Positions 36,295 to 45,097 of a stretch of DNA of 64,000 nt are shown one piece after another. The notes under the pieces are model-generated. The model was not told where the DNA came from, did no database searches, and was given only the letters and a program-made list of their open reading frames with translations. Position numbers and translations under genes: made by a program. Source of the stretch: Paraburkholderia heleia NBRC 101817. GTDB taxonomy: Bacteria > Pseudomonadota > Gammaproteobacteria > Burkholderiales > Burkholderiaceae. The DNA lies in contig NZ_BBJH01000009.1 of assembly GCF_000739775.1 (NCBI RefSeq), positions 124,001-188,000 of the forward strand, written 5' to 3'. Every line of letters starts with the position of its first letter. Positions within the stretch are counted from its first letter, which is position 1.

Positions 36295-37176
36295 ATGACG
36301 TACTGTGTGGCAATGGCAGTGGATGAGGGGCTCGTGTTTCTCGCGGACACGCGCACGAATGCGGGCGTCGATCACATCAGCACGTCGCGCAAGATGGCCG
36401 TGTTCGAAGAGCCCGGCGAGCGCGTGCTCGTGCTGCTTGTCGCGGGCAACCTGGCTATCACGCAGGCGACGCTCCAGGTCTTGACCGAGCCGCAGGAGAC
36501 GGGGCGCGCCACGCTCTGGAACGCGCCGACCATGGTCGAGGCCGCGCGCGTGGTGGGCGAAGCCGTGCGCGAAGTGCACCGGCGCGACGCACACGCGCTC
36601 AAGACCTTTAACGTCGAGTTCAACTGCAGTTTCATCCTCGGCGGCCAGATCGGCGGCCATCCCATGCGGCTCTTCCAGATTTATGCGGCAGGCAATTTCA
36701 TCGAGACGTCGAGCGTCAATCCGTATTTCCAGATCGGCGAGTCGAAGTACGGCAAGCCGATCATCGACCGCGTGCTGACGCCGCATACGCCGCTCGACGA
36801 GGCCGCGAAGTGCGCGCTCATCTCCATGGACTCGACGCTGCGCTCGAACCTCTCGGTCGGCCTGCCGCTCGACCTGCTCGTGTACGAGCGCGACGCGCTG
36901 CGAGTCACGCGATACGCGTCGCTCGACCAGTCGAATGCGTATTTCGAGATGATTCATTCGACGTGGGGTGAGCGGCTGCGCCAGGTGTTCGGCGAGATTC
37001 CCGACCCGCTCTGGACCGACGAAGGCGATGTGCCGCGCCGCGAGCGCACGACGCTGCCCAGCGCACCGCGCGCCGGGCATGAGGGCTACGCCGGCGAACC
37101 GCGGCCCGCGCAAACGCTCGCGCAAGCCCAGCCGCATGTCGCGTCGACCGTGCCGCGCATGCCGCGCGACGGTTAA
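36295..37176 (+). CDS. Anbu-type proteasome-like peptidase
   Basis: The protein begins MTYCVAMAVDEGLVFLADTR. After removal of Met, Thr2 is the N-terminal nucleophile; Asp18 and Lys33 (TSRKM) complete the catalytic set of the Ntn-hydrolase fold. TRTNAGVDHIST is diagnostic for Anbu, the ancestral proteasome beta-like subunit. The 293 residues include a C-terminal tail rich in Pro and Ala beyond the catalytic core, which varies in the family. A strong AAGGAGG lies seven bases upstream. Confidence 0.92.
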   Translation: MTYCVAMAVDEGLVFLADTRTNAGVDHISTSRKMAVFEEPGERVLVLLVAGNLAITQATLQVLTEPQETGRATLWNAPTMVEAARVVGEAVREVHRRDAHALKTFNVEFNCSFILGGQIGGHPMRLFQIYAAGNFIETSSVNPYFQIGESKYGKPIIDRVLTPHTPLDEAAKCALISMDSTLRSNLSVGLPLDLLVYERDALRVTRYASLDQSNAYFEMIHSTWGERLRQVFGEIPDPLWTDEGDVPRRERTTLPSAPRAGHEGYAGEPRPAQTLAQAQPHVASTVPRMPRDG

Positions 37177-37326
37177 AAGGGTTGCTTCAGTGCCGCGGTC
37201 GCGCGCTTCCTCTTTGCCTCGCCAACCGCGGAACCGGTATCCTGCTGCCTGATATTCGCGGTACGCCGCGCGCTATGCGCGTCCCCTCGACTCGCCCTGA
37301 CGGGCCATGGCACCGGAGGCTGGCTG

Positions 37327-39024
37327 ATGAAGCAGAACGACGACCCAAAGAACGGGCGCCCCGAAGAACCGTCCATTCCCGCGGGCCCGCACGACCCCGC
37401 GCGCCGCCGTGTGCTCGGCGGGCTGGCGGCGGTTGGCATGGGCCTCGCGCTCGGCGGCTGCGAGACGCCGGCGCAGAGCGCGGCGAGCGCGCCGCCTGGC
37501 GCCGCCGACGCGCGTGTCGACGCCGCACTGCGCGACCAGGTACGCCGGATCGTGGTGATCTACGCGGAGAACCGCAGCTTCGTCAATCTGTACGGCAACT
37601 TTCCCGGCGTGCAAACGCCGCTTGCGAGCGTGAGCGCCGAGCGTTACGCGCAGCTCGATCGCGACGGCAAGACGCCGTTGCCGCAGTTGCCGAAGATCTG
37701 GGGCGGCCTCGTGCCCCAGGCGCAGGAAATGAATGGCAAGCGCTACATGATCGCCGAGCATCAGATCACCGGTCTCTCGAACCGCCCGTTTCTGATCGCG
37801 GATGCGCATGGCAATCCGCTGCCGAACGGCATCATCACGCGCGATCTGATCCATCGGTTCTATCAGAACCAGATGCAGATCAACGCGGGGCGCAACGACC
37901 AGTTCGCGGCGTGGGGCGATTCGGGCGGCCTCGTCATGGGCTACTACGAGAATTCCGCGCAGACGTTAAAGCTCTGGAATATCGCGCAGCAGTACACGCT
38001 CTGCGACAACTTCTTCATGGCCGCGTTTGGCGGCTCGTGGCTCAACCACATCTTCCTGATCTCGGCGCAGGTGCCGCAATACGCCGATATCCAGACGAGC
38101 GCAGCCAGGCATCTCGCCTCCGTCGTGGAGGGCGTTGACCCCACCGGCACGCGCCTGAAGGTCGCGCCGAACTCGCCGGCCTCGGCGCTCGACGGGCCGC
38201 CGAAGTTCGTGAACGACGGCCTCTTCACGCCCGATGGCTACGCCGTCAATACGATGGCGCCGCCGTATCAGCCGAGCAATGTGCGAGCGTCGGAGGACGG
38301 CAACCCGGCGCTCGCCGATCCGTCCAATCCGCGCGTGCTGCGCCCGCAGACCTACGCGACGATCGGCGACCGGCTCTCGGCGAAGGGCGTCGACTGGGCC
38401 TGGTACAGCGGGGCCTGGCAATATGCGCTGGACCATCGGGACACGGGCGCGGTGCCCGACTTCCAGTATCACCACCAGCCGTTCAACTACTTCGCCAACT
38501 TCGCGCCGGGCACGGCCGCGCGCGCGCGTCATCTGCGCGATGCGGGCCTCGGCGACGATGCGTCGACCAACCGTCTGCTCGCGGACATCGACGCGGGGCG
38601 CTTGCCTGCCGTGACGTTCTACAAGCCGCAGGGCAACCTGAACATGCACGCCGGCTATGCGGACGTCGCATCGGGCGACCGTCACATCGCGACCGTGATC
38701 GAGCACATCCAGCGCGGCCCGCAATGGGCGAACACGCTGATCGTGGTGACGCACGACGAGAACGGCGGCTGGTGGGATCCGGTCGCGCCGCCCGTGGGCG
38801 ACCGCTGGGGTCCGGGCTCGCGCATCCCGGCGCTCGTGATCGCGCCGTTCGCGAAGAAGCGCTATGTCGATCACACGTTCTACGACACGGTGTCGATCCT
38901 GCGCTTCATCAGCCGTGTGCATGGGCTCGCGCCGCTCGACGGCGTGGCCGCGCGCGACCAGACGTTCCGCTCGCGAGAGCAGACGCCGCCCGGCGATCTC
39001 ACGGCGGCGCTCGATCTGGCCTGA
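37327..39024 (+). CDS. AcpA-type phosphoesterase (acid phosphatase/phospholipase C family)
   Basis: The 565-residue protein has a Tat/lipoprotein-like N-terminus (ARRRVLGGLAAVGMGLALGGC) and the family blocks RRIVVIYAENRSFVNLYGNF near residue 70, FMAAFGGSWLNHIFLIS and THDENGGWWDPVAPPVGDRWG. These define the phosphoesterase family that includes AcpA of Francisella and phospholipases C. It would cleave phosphoesters outside the cytoplasm. It is 150 bases after Anbu and probably has its own promoter. Whether it acts as phosphatase or lipase cannot be told. Confidence 0.87.
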   Translation: MKQNDDPKNGRPEEPSIPAGPHDPARRRVLGGLAAVGMGLALGGCETPAQSAASAPPGAADARVDAALRDQVRRIVVIYAENRSFVNLYGNFPGVQTPLASVSAERYAQLDRDGKTPLPQLPKIWGGLVPQAQEMNGKRYMIAEHQITGLSNRPFLIADAHGNPLPNGIITRDLIHRFYQNQMQINAGRNDQFAAWGDSGGLVMGYYENSAQTLKLWNIAQQYTLCDNFFMAAFGGSWLNHIFLISAQVPQYADIQTSAARHLASVVEGVDPTGTRLKVAPNSPASALDGPPKFVNDGLFTPDGYAVNTMAPPYQPSNVRASEDGNPALADPSNPRVLRPQTYATIGDRLSAKGVDWAWYSGAWQYALDHRDTGAVPDFQYHHQPFNYFANFAPGTAARARHLRDAGLGDDASTNRLLADIDAGRLPAVTFYKPQGNLNMHAGYADVASGDRHIATVIEHIQRGPQWANTLIVVTHDENGGWWDPVAPPVGDRWGPGSRIPALVIAPFAKKRYVDHTFYDTVSILRFISRVHGLAPLDGVAARDQTFRSREQTPPGDLTAALDLA

Positions 39025-39177
39025 GTGCTGCGCGCATCGATGGGAAGAGGGCGGCGGCCGTCACGAAACGTTTGTACCGCCTCCCCCGGTTGCCCATCGG
39101 AAACGCAAATTGATGCAAGCGCGACACAAGCGACGAACCTTCCATCCGATCAATGAGTTGGCGCGCTCTCCAGGCGG

Positions 39178-39212
39178 TTATCAACAGGTTTGTCACCAAA
39201 AACTGTGGACAA
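39178..39212. repeat. 35-bp repeat, copy A
   Basis: Begins TTATCAACA (39178-39186), has a central TTTGTCACC, and ends TGTGGACAA (39204-39212). First of three copies; 26 bases separate the starts of the outer 9-mers. All 9-mers resemble DnaA boxes (TTATCCACA or its complement). Confidence 0.75.
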
Positions 39213-39297
39213 CTTTGCTGCGCAAAAAACCTGCATTTTCTGTGTTGCTTGCGAGCTTCCCGTTTCTAATCAGCGACTTGGTGCGCATGTCCAGAAG

Positions 39298-39332
39298 TTG
39301 CCCACAGGGCTGTCAACGAAAACTGTGGAAAA
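39298..39332. repeat. 35-bp repeat, copy B
   Basis: Begins TTGCCCACA (39298-39306), contains GGCTGTCAACGAAAAC and ends TGTGGAAAA (39324-39332). It starts exactly 120 bases after copy A and has the same 26-base internal spacing. Confidence 0.75.
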
Positions 39333-39431
39333 GCCCCGGCGCGTTTTTCCGTGCGGCGCCGCCGCTGCCACAATCGGCAACGCTGAGCACAATCCGAATC
39401 GCTTCAAGCACTTGGCGCAGCCGTCCCGGGG

Positions 39432-39466
39432 TTACGCACAAGGCTGTCCACGAAAGTTGTGGATAG
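39432..39466. repeat. 35-bp repeat, copy C
   Basis: Begins TTACGCACA (39432-39440), contains GGCTGTCCACGAAAG and ends TGTGGATAG (39458-39466), one base from a DnaA box. It starts 134 bases after copy B with the same internal spacing. Confidence 0.75.
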
Positions 39467-39600
39467 CGCACCCAGATGTTGATCGTTGCCGAATCAACCT
39501 TGCACGGTGTGGGAGTTCGGCCCGATAATCGGCGTCGATATGGCCGTCGCGTGACCGCGCGTGCACGGGCAACTTTCTCCTCGCCACTCCCCGCCGCGCC

Positions 39601-41016
39601 GTGCTCAAAAACTCGCGTTTTGCCGGTCTTCTGCGTATTCCTGGTTTCCTGCCACTCGCCGGCGCGACCCTGATGCTGGGCGTGGCAATGTCCTTCACCG
39701 CGCCTTATCTTTCGCTATTCGGCGTCGAGCGCGCCGGCATGACGCCGTTCCGGCTCGGCGTGTTCATGACCGCCATCGCCACGAGCGGCGTCATTGCGAG
39801 CACCGCCGCGGGCCGCTGGAGCGACGCCACCGGCAAGCACCGAACCCTGCTGCTCGTCTCGCTGTGTGCGGCCACGCTCGGCTATCTCTGCCTGTGCGTC
39901 GTGCGCGATTACCGGCTTCTGCTCCTTGTGGGCATTGCGTTCATCGGGGCGGGCGGTTGCGCGCTCTCGCTCGTGTTCTCGTTCAGCCGCGCGGCGTTGC
40001 CCGCAAGCGACGACGCCGAGCGGACCTTCGCGAGCGCGACGCTGCGCACGATTCTCTCCGCCGCGTGGGTGTTCGGGCCCGCGGTTGGCGCGCTCGTGCT
40101 TGCGGCCACGAACTTCTATGGGCTCTTCCTGTTTGCGGCGGCGAGCTTCGCGGCGTGCGGCACGATCGTCTGGCGTATGCGCGAGCCGCGCCGCGACGAA
40201 CACGCCACGCAGCATTTGATGGTGCGTCCCGCTTCGGACGAAGTCGCGCAGGAGACGAGCGCCGAAAGCGCAGCGGCGTACGAGGGCCAGCCGCTCACGC
40301 AGGCCGAAGTGCAGCCGGGTGCGCCACGCGACCCCGCAACGCTTGCGGCCGCGGCGGGAGCGGCAAAAGTGCGGGCCCGGGCCGCGCGCCCCCCCGCGCC
40401 CGCCGCGGAGGGCTCGCAGAAAGACATCATGCGCGCGATCGTTGCGCTCACACTCATCGGCCTCGCGGCCAATGCGACGATGATCGTGCTGCCGCTCTAC
40501 ATCGTGCATGGTCTGCAGGGCACGAGCATCGACGTGTCGATCATGCTTGGCCTCGGCGCGCTCATGGAGATACCGATGATGCTCGCGCTCGGCGCGCGCG
40601 CCTCGGTGCTGAACAAACCGTGGTGGCTGGCCGCGTGCGCCGTGGTGCATGCCGTTTACTTCGTCGCGATGGCGCTGGCGCCCGGCGTGCACGCGCTGAT
40701 CCCGATGCAGATCCTCAACGCCTTCGTCGTCGCCGTCACGTCGTGCCTTGGCATGACCTTCGTGCAGGATCTGATGCCCTCGTCGCCGGGGCGGGCGACG
40801 GCGCTCTTCTTCAACGCGTCGCGGCTCGGCTCGATTCTTTCGGGCGTGCTTTCCGGCCTGCTCGTGCAGGCGTTCGGTTATCGCGGCACGTTTCTTTTTT
40901 GCAGCCTGCTCGCGCTGTGCGCGCTCGTGTTGTTTGCCGTGCCCGGCGAGCAGTATCCGAAGATGGCGCGTGCCGTGCGGCGTTATCTGCGCGAGCGGTT
41001 GGGCAGGCGGGCCTAG
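39601..41016 (+). CDS. MFS transporter, sugar-efflux (SetB-like) type
   Basis: The 471-residue protein has about 12 hydrophobic helices with a long, Ala/Glu-rich cytoplasmic loop (about residues 195-280) between the two halves. The pattern LSLFGVERAGMTPFRLGVFM and GRWSDATGKHRTLLL (loop 2-3 motif) fits the SET sugar-efflux group. The GTG start has no ribosome site, so the true N-terminus may lie a little further on. It stands alone after the repeat region. Confidence 0.82.
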   Translation: MLKNSRFAGLLRIPGFLPLAGATLMLGVAMSFTAPYLSLFGVERAGMTPFRLGVFMTAIATSGVIASTAAGRWSDATGKHRTLLLVSLCAATLGYLCLCVVRDYRLLLLVGIAFIGAGGCALSLVFSFSRAALPASDDAERTFASATLRTILSAAWVFGPAVGALVLAATNFYGLFLFAAASFAACGTIVWRMREPRRDEHATQHLMVRPASDEVAQETSAESAAAYEGQPLTQAEVQPGAPRDPATLAAAAGAAKVRARAARPPAPAAEGSQKDIMRAIVALTLIGLAANATMIVLPLYIVHGLQGTSIDVSIMLGLGALMEIPMMLALGARASVLNKPWWLAACAVVHAVYFVAMALAPGVHALIPMQILNAFVVAVTSCLGMTFVQDLMPSSPGRATALFFNASRLGSILSGVLSGLLVQAFGYRGTFLFCSLLALCALVLFAVPGEQYPKMARAVRRYLRERLGRRA

Positions 41017-41092
41017 TGTCCGGCGATTTGCGCTCGTCCAGACAAAAAGGAGCGCCGGCCGTGCGGGCCGGTCAGTGCCTGTGTCAGTGCAG

Positions 41093-41572
41093 TCAGTGCA
41101 TGTAGGTGACGCGGCGCGAGCGGTCGCTCAACCGCAATCCCGCGTCAAGCAGCGCGATGGCGAACCAGCGCGTGGTTTTGAGCATGCCGCTTACGCTCGA
41201 CGTGGGCAGCCAGTCGTTGAGGAGTTGCACGGCGGCTTCGCTGCGCGTGGACTGCAAAAGCGCGATCACCTGCAGCAGCGAGCCTTCGTCCTTCGCGAGT
41301 TCGCAAGCGCAGCGGCAGCGCGTGTCGAGCGGGCGGCGCGAGGCGCGGCACAGGGTGCCCATCAGCAGATCGAAATAGCCGAAGCCTTCCGCGCCGAGCC
41401 CCGCATCGGCGAGCACGCCGCGCCAGCTTTCGACCTTGGCGTAGGCGTCGCAATGTGGGCGCAACCAGGTGCGCACGGCGCGCAGAACGGTCTGCTCGGC
41501 GGTGTCGGGGTGCTGGACGAAGGTGTCGTCGATCAGCGTGTCATTTCTTGCGAAAGGGGCGGTGTAGTTCAT
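41093..41572 (-). CDS. Hypothetical Cys-rich protein under a Fur box
   Basis: GGAGG directly precedes the ATG at 41572. The 159-residue soluble protein has an unusual CRCAC cluster (Cys86, Cys88, Cys90, with Cys75 nearby) in DTRCRCACELAKDEGSLLQV. This could bind iron or a metal cluster, but I recognise no family. A palindromic Fur-type site lies 86 bases upstream over a TTGACT/AATCAT promoter on the same strand, so expression is probably repressed by iron. Confidence 0.7.
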   Translation of the reverse strand: MNYTAPFARNDTLIDDTFVQHPDTAEQTVLRAVRTWLRPHCDAYAKVESWRGVLADAGLGAEGFGYFDLLMGTLCRASRRPLDTRCRCACELAKDEGSLLQVIALLQSTRSEAAVQLLNDWLPTSSVSGMLKTTRWFAIALLDAGLRLSDRSRRVTYMH

Positions 41573-41657
41573 GGAGCCTCCGGTCCCGCACAAATCGTTC
41601 GGGTGGCGCCGGGTCGTCCGGCATGGGCTCCATTCTCGGGCAAATTTTTTCTAAATG

Positions 41658-41674
41658 CAAATGATTCTCATTTG
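41658..41674. promoter_or_regulatory. Fur box
   Basis: CAAATGA-TTC-TCATTTG is a perfect 7+3+7 palindrome and matches the Fur pattern AATGATN(A/T)CATT. It overlaps a minus-strand promoter (TTGACT at 41683-41688, AATCAT 16 bases later) for the Cys-rich protein. It could also act on a plus-strand transcript that ends at 41856. Confidence 0.75.
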
Positions 41675-41689
41675 TGTATTGCAGTCAAA

Positions 41690-41857
41690 GAGGCTGCCGC
41701 GAGGACGATGACTTCGCGCAACCGGGAAGGGACTGTTCCAGCCAGCGCTCTTAATTAAGGGGACACAAGTCGCTAAAGTGCCGGCCATGCGTGTTCCAGT
41801 GTTCTGGCGCAACGTGAGAGTTGGCCCCGGTCCCATGAAGGCCGGGGCTTTTTTTTG
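41690..41857 (+). ncRNA. Candidate small RNA ending at an orphan terminator
   Basis: A rho-independent terminator (41824-41856) stands in a gene-free region directly after a Fur box. No open frame upstream of it looks protein-coding. The simplest explanation is a short plus-strand transcript, possibly iron-regulated. I could not identify a clear plus-strand promoter, so the 5' end is a guess. Confidence 0.35.
41824..41856 (+). terminator. Rho-independent terminator without an upstream gene
   Basis: GCCCCGG (41824-41830) pairs with CCGGGGC (41842-41848), 11-base loop, followed by eight T residues. Confidence 0.85.
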
Positions 41858-42318
41858 CACCGCGCAAGGGCACGTGGAGCGGCCCTGGCACGCATTCTGG
41901 AGGCCGCTGCAAGTGCATAAGTCATTGAACAGAAAGAAACAAGTAAGGTATTATTCGGGCCGCGTAGCGTGACAGCCTGCCGCGCGTCATGGCGTCCCGG
42001 AGGTCGATCGCGCTGATTTCGCGACCAAAAATGGGCGGTAAGAGCCTGTTTGTTGTTTTTTCTCTTAGTACGTTTCTTAAGAAAAACAATGACTTGTATC
42101 AATCTTCGATCCGGCCCGTGTTGTTGCGCTGCAAAACTTCCGTATTCCGTTTACCCTCGTTAACCCTTGAACGTGTGTTGCATTTCGCCTCGTCGCTGAC
42201 AAATACATTACAGCCAGCCTGGTACGATTTTCACCCCGCGTCAATCTTTCAAGTTGCTTGCGCACCTGAATGTGCGCCGTGGAAGCTATTTGCTCCGCAT
42301 TTTTGAGGTCCTGTTGAA
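41858..42318. other. Gene-free AT-richer leader before nuoM
   Basis: About 460 bases with lower GC content than the genes around it. Runs such as TGTTTGTTGTTTTTTCTC and TTTCTTAAGAAAAA (a short palindrome) are present. I see no reading frame with a ribosome site, no tRNA and no terminator. It probably holds the nuoM promoter and a long leader. Confidence 0.4.
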
Positions 42319-43863
42319 ATGCAATCCGTTCCATTCCTGAGTCTGGCGATCTGGATTCCCATCCTGTTCGGCGTGGCCGTGCTGCGCCTCGGGTCGGATC
42401 GTCATCCGCAGCGTGCCCGTTGGCTGTCGCTCGTTGGCGCCGTCGTCGGTCTGCTGCTGACCCTCCCGCTCATTTCCGGCTTCGACAACCACGCGGCCGG
42501 CATGCAGTTCGTCGAATTCCGCGAATGGCTGCCTGAGTTCGGCGTGGCGTGGCGACTCGGGATCGACGGTATTTCGATGTGGCTCGTGGTGCTCACCGCG
42601 TTCACGACGCTCGTGATCGTGATCGCCTCGTGGGAATCGATCACGGTGCGCGTCGCCCAGTACTTCGGCGCGTTCCTGATTCTCTCGGGCCTGATGGTCG
42701 GCACCTTCGCCGCGACCGACGGCATGCTGTTCTTCGTGTTCTTCGAAGCCACGCTGATCCCGCTGTACCTGCTGATCGGCACGTGGGGCAATGCCCGCCG
42801 CACCTATGCCGCGGTCAAGTTCTTCTTCTTCTCGCTGGCCGGCTCCCTGCTGATGCTGGTGTCGATGCTGTACCTCTACAGCCAGTCGCACACCTTCGAC
42901 ATGTCGGTGTGGCACGGCCTCGCGCTCGGCTTCATTCCGCAGATCCTGGTGTTCATCGGCTTCTTCGCGGCCTTCGCGGTGAAGGTCCCGATGTGGCCGT
43001 TCCACACCTGGCTGCCCGACGTCCACCTCGAAGCGCCGACCGGCGCGACCGTGATGCTGGCCATGCTCAAGCTCGGCGGCTACGGCTTCCTGCGCTTCAC
43101 GCTGCCGATCACGCCTGACGCCGCGCACTTCTTCGCGCCGGCGATCATCACGCTCTCGCTCGTGGCCGTGGTCTACTCGAGCCTGCTCGCGCTCGCGCAG
43201 ACCGACATGACCAAGCTGCTCGCGTATTCGACGGTCGCGCACATGGGCCTCGTCACGCTGGGCCTGTTCCTCTTCAACCAGATCGGTACCGAAGGCGCGA
43301 TCGTGCAGATGATCTCGTACGGTTTCGTCTCGGGCGCGATGCTGCTCTCGATCGGCGTGCTGTTCGACCGCACCCGGACGCGCACGATCTCGGCTTACGG
43401 CGGCGTCGTCAATGTCATGCCGCGCTACGCCACCTTCATGATGCTGTTCTGCATGGCCAACCTCGGCCTGCCGGGCACGTCGGGCTTCGTGGGCGAGTTC
43501 ATGGTCATCATGGGCGCGATCCGCGTGAACTTCTGGGTCGGCGCGATCGCCGCGACGACCGTCATTCTGAGCGCTGCGTACACCCTGTGGATGTACAAGC
43601 GCGTGATCTTCGGCGCTGTGGCGAACAAGGGCGTTGCGAAGCTGGCCGACATCGGCCGCCGCGAAACGCTGATCTTTGCTTCGCTCGCAGTGTTCGTGCT
43701 CGCCATCGGCCTTTACCCGAAGCCGATGACCGACGCGATCGAGGTCTCGGCGGCGAACCTCGTCACCCAGGCCGGTCGCAGCAAGCAAACTGTCGACGAT
43801 GCAGCGCCTGCTGACGCAGTGCGTGCAGGCACGGACGTTCGTGCTTCGCACTCGCCGACGTGA
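42319..43863 (+). CDS. nuoM: Stand-alone NADH-quinone oxidoreductase subunit M
   Basis: The 514-residue protein has about 14 transmembrane helices. Proton-channel residues of NuoM are kept: Glu in FFEATLIPLYLLIG (helix 5), Lys in FAVKVPMWPFHTWLPDVHLE (helix 7) and AQTDMTKLLAYSTVAHMG. It is slightly longer than usual, with a hydrophilic C-tail. No other nuo genes are here; the next operon is cyoABCD. It could be an extra copy that assembles with complex I or works with another partner as an ion pump. Confidence 0.88.
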   Translation: MQSVPFLSLAIWIPILFGVAVLRLGSDRHPQRARWLSLVGAVVGLLLTLPLISGFDNHAAGMQFVEFREWLPEFGVAWRLGIDGISMWLVVLTAFTTLVIVIASWESITVRVAQYFGAFLILSGLMVGTFAATDGMLFFVFFEATLIPLYLLIGTWGNARRTYAAVKFFFFSLAGSLLMLVSMLYLYSQSHTFDMSVWHGLALGFIPQILVFIGFFAAFAVKVPMWPFHTWLPDVHLEAPTGATVMLAMLKLGGYGFLRFTLPITPDAAHFFAPAIITLSLVAVVYSSLLALAQTDMTKLLAYSTVAHMGLVTLGLFLFNQIGTEGAIVQMISYGFVSGAMLLSIGVLFDRTRTRTISAYGGVVNVMPRYATFMMLFCMANLGLPGTSGFVGEFMVIMGAIRVNFWVGAIAATTVILSAAYTLWMYKRVIFGAVANKGVAKLADIGRRETLIFASLAVFVLAIGLYPKPMTDAIEVSAANLVTQAGRSKQTVDDAAPADAVRAGTDVRASHSPT

Positions 43864-43888
43864 TCGCTGAAGATTGACGGCGCAACCA

Positions 43889-43924
43889 ACGCGCCGCACC
43901 GCCCATGGGCAGTGCGGCGCGTTT
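43889..43924 (+). terminator. Hairpin after nuoM
   Basis: ACGCGCCGCAC pairs exactly with GTGCGGCGCGT over a 12-base loop, 25 bases after the stop. Only three T residues follow, so it may be a weak terminator or an RNA-stabilising structure. Confidence 0.55.
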
Positions 43925-44096
43925 GTGCGTCCAAGGAGTTTTCGAATTTTGAGATTCGAAAAGTAGCCGCGGCGGGCCGCTGTCAAGGGCAGAGCAGGGC
44001 GCGACGTGCGTGTGTTTCCGAGGCGCGACAAACCTCGCGAACACATGCGACAAAGTGTCTCAATCTTGTTTTGACAAAGGTCATTTTCCACATTCA

Positions 44097-44128
44097 TTGA
44101 TTGCGAAATATCAAAGCGGCTGTATGAT
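44097..44128 (+). promoter_or_regulatory. cyoABCD promoter with an inverted repeat
   Basis: TTGCGA (44101-44106) and an extended TGTATGAT -10 (TATGAT 44123-44128) are 16 bases apart. A dyad TTGAT-N8-ATCAA (44097-44114) overlaps the -35; its arms look like FNR half-sites but the 8-base spacer is not the usual 4. It suggests redox or oxygen control, though unproven. Confidence 0.45.
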
Positions 44129-44202
44129 GCGGGCGCGCTTCCTTGTCGGATGTCAGGGGATGTGTCCGGAACTATTCAATGAATGAATTTCAGGCAAACG
44201 TG

Positions 44203-45090
44203 ATGAAAAGAACGACCTTTCAAAGGTTACTGCTGCCCATCAGCGCCGGATTGGCCATGTGTCTTTCCGGATGCAACATGGAGCTCCTTGACCCCAAGGG
44301 AAGTGTGGGCGTGGCGGAGAAGCAGCTGATCGCTACCTCCACATGGGCCATGCTGATCGTGGTGATCCCTGTGATCGTCCTGACGCTGTGGTTTGCGTAC
44401 CGCTACCGCGCGTCGAACCGTAGCGCCACCTACGCGCCGAAGTGGACGCACTCGACGGCGATCGAAATCGTCGTCTGGACTATCCCGACGCTGATCATTC
44501 TCTTCCTCGGCGTGCTCACGTGGAAAACCACGCACGAGCTCGACCCCTACAAGCCGCTCGAATCGAACGTCAAGCCGATCAACGTCGAAGTTGTGGCGCT
44601 CGACTGGAAGTGGCTGTTCATCTACCCGGATCTCGGTATCGCGACGGTGAACCAGCTGGCCGTGCCCGTTGGCACGCCGGTGAACTTCAGCATCACGTCG
44701 GATTCGGTGATGAACTCGTTCTTCATCCCGCAGCTTGGCACCCAGGTTTATGCGATGGCTGGCATGCAGACCCGTCTGCACCTGATCGCCGACCATGCCG
44801 GCGACTACGCCGGCCTCTCGGCGAACTTCAGCGGCAAGGGCTTCTCGGACATGAAGTTCCGCACGCTCGCCACCAGCCAGCAAGACTTCGACGCGTGGGT
44901 TCAGAAGGTGAAGGCGTCGCAGACGCAGCTTTCCATGGATCAGTACGCAACGGTCGCGCAGCCCAGCGAAAAGGCTCCTGTCGAGTACTTCTCGACGGTC
45001 GACCCGAAGCTCTTCAACAACATCATCGCGAAGTACAACAACGGCCACGTCACGAATTTCAGTGACCCGTCGTGCGTGACCAAGGGGTAA
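44203..45090 (+). CDS. cyoA: Cytochrome bo3 ubiquinol oxidase subunit II
   Basis: I chose the ATG at 44203 ([20 protein letters not shown], lipobox LSGC at residue 24); 44179 is an alternative. The 295-residue protein has two helices and a cupredoxin domain ([20 protein letters not shown]) lacking the CuA cysteines, as expected for a quinol oxidase. It starts the cyoABCD operon, seven bases before cyoB. It lacks the ligands of cytochrome c oxidases, so electrons come from ubiquinol. Confidence 0.93.
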   Translation: MKRTTFQRLLLPISAGLAMCLSGCNMELLDPKGSVGVAEKQLIATSTWAMLIVVIPVIVLTLWFAYRYRASNRSATYAPKWTHSTAIEIVVWTIPTLIILFLGVLTWKTTHELDPYKPLESNVKPINVEVVALDWKWLFIYPDLGIATVNQLAVPVGTPVNFSITSDSVMNSFFIPQLGTQVYAMAGMQTRLHLIADHAGDYAGLSANFSGKGFSDMKFRTLATSQQDFDAWVQKVKASQTQLSMDQYATVAQPSEKAPVEYFSTVDPKLFNNIIAKYNNGHVTNFSDPSCVTKG

Positions 45091-45097
45091 ACCAGGC

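Noticed and set aside
39178..39466. CRISPR array
   Set aside because: The three repeats are imperfect, 35 bases long and 120-134 bases apart, far from CRISPR spacing, and no cas gene is present.
44097..44114. FNR site before cyoA
   Set aside because: The TTGAT and ATCAA arms are right but the spacer is 8 bases, not 4, so I describe it only as an inverted repeat.
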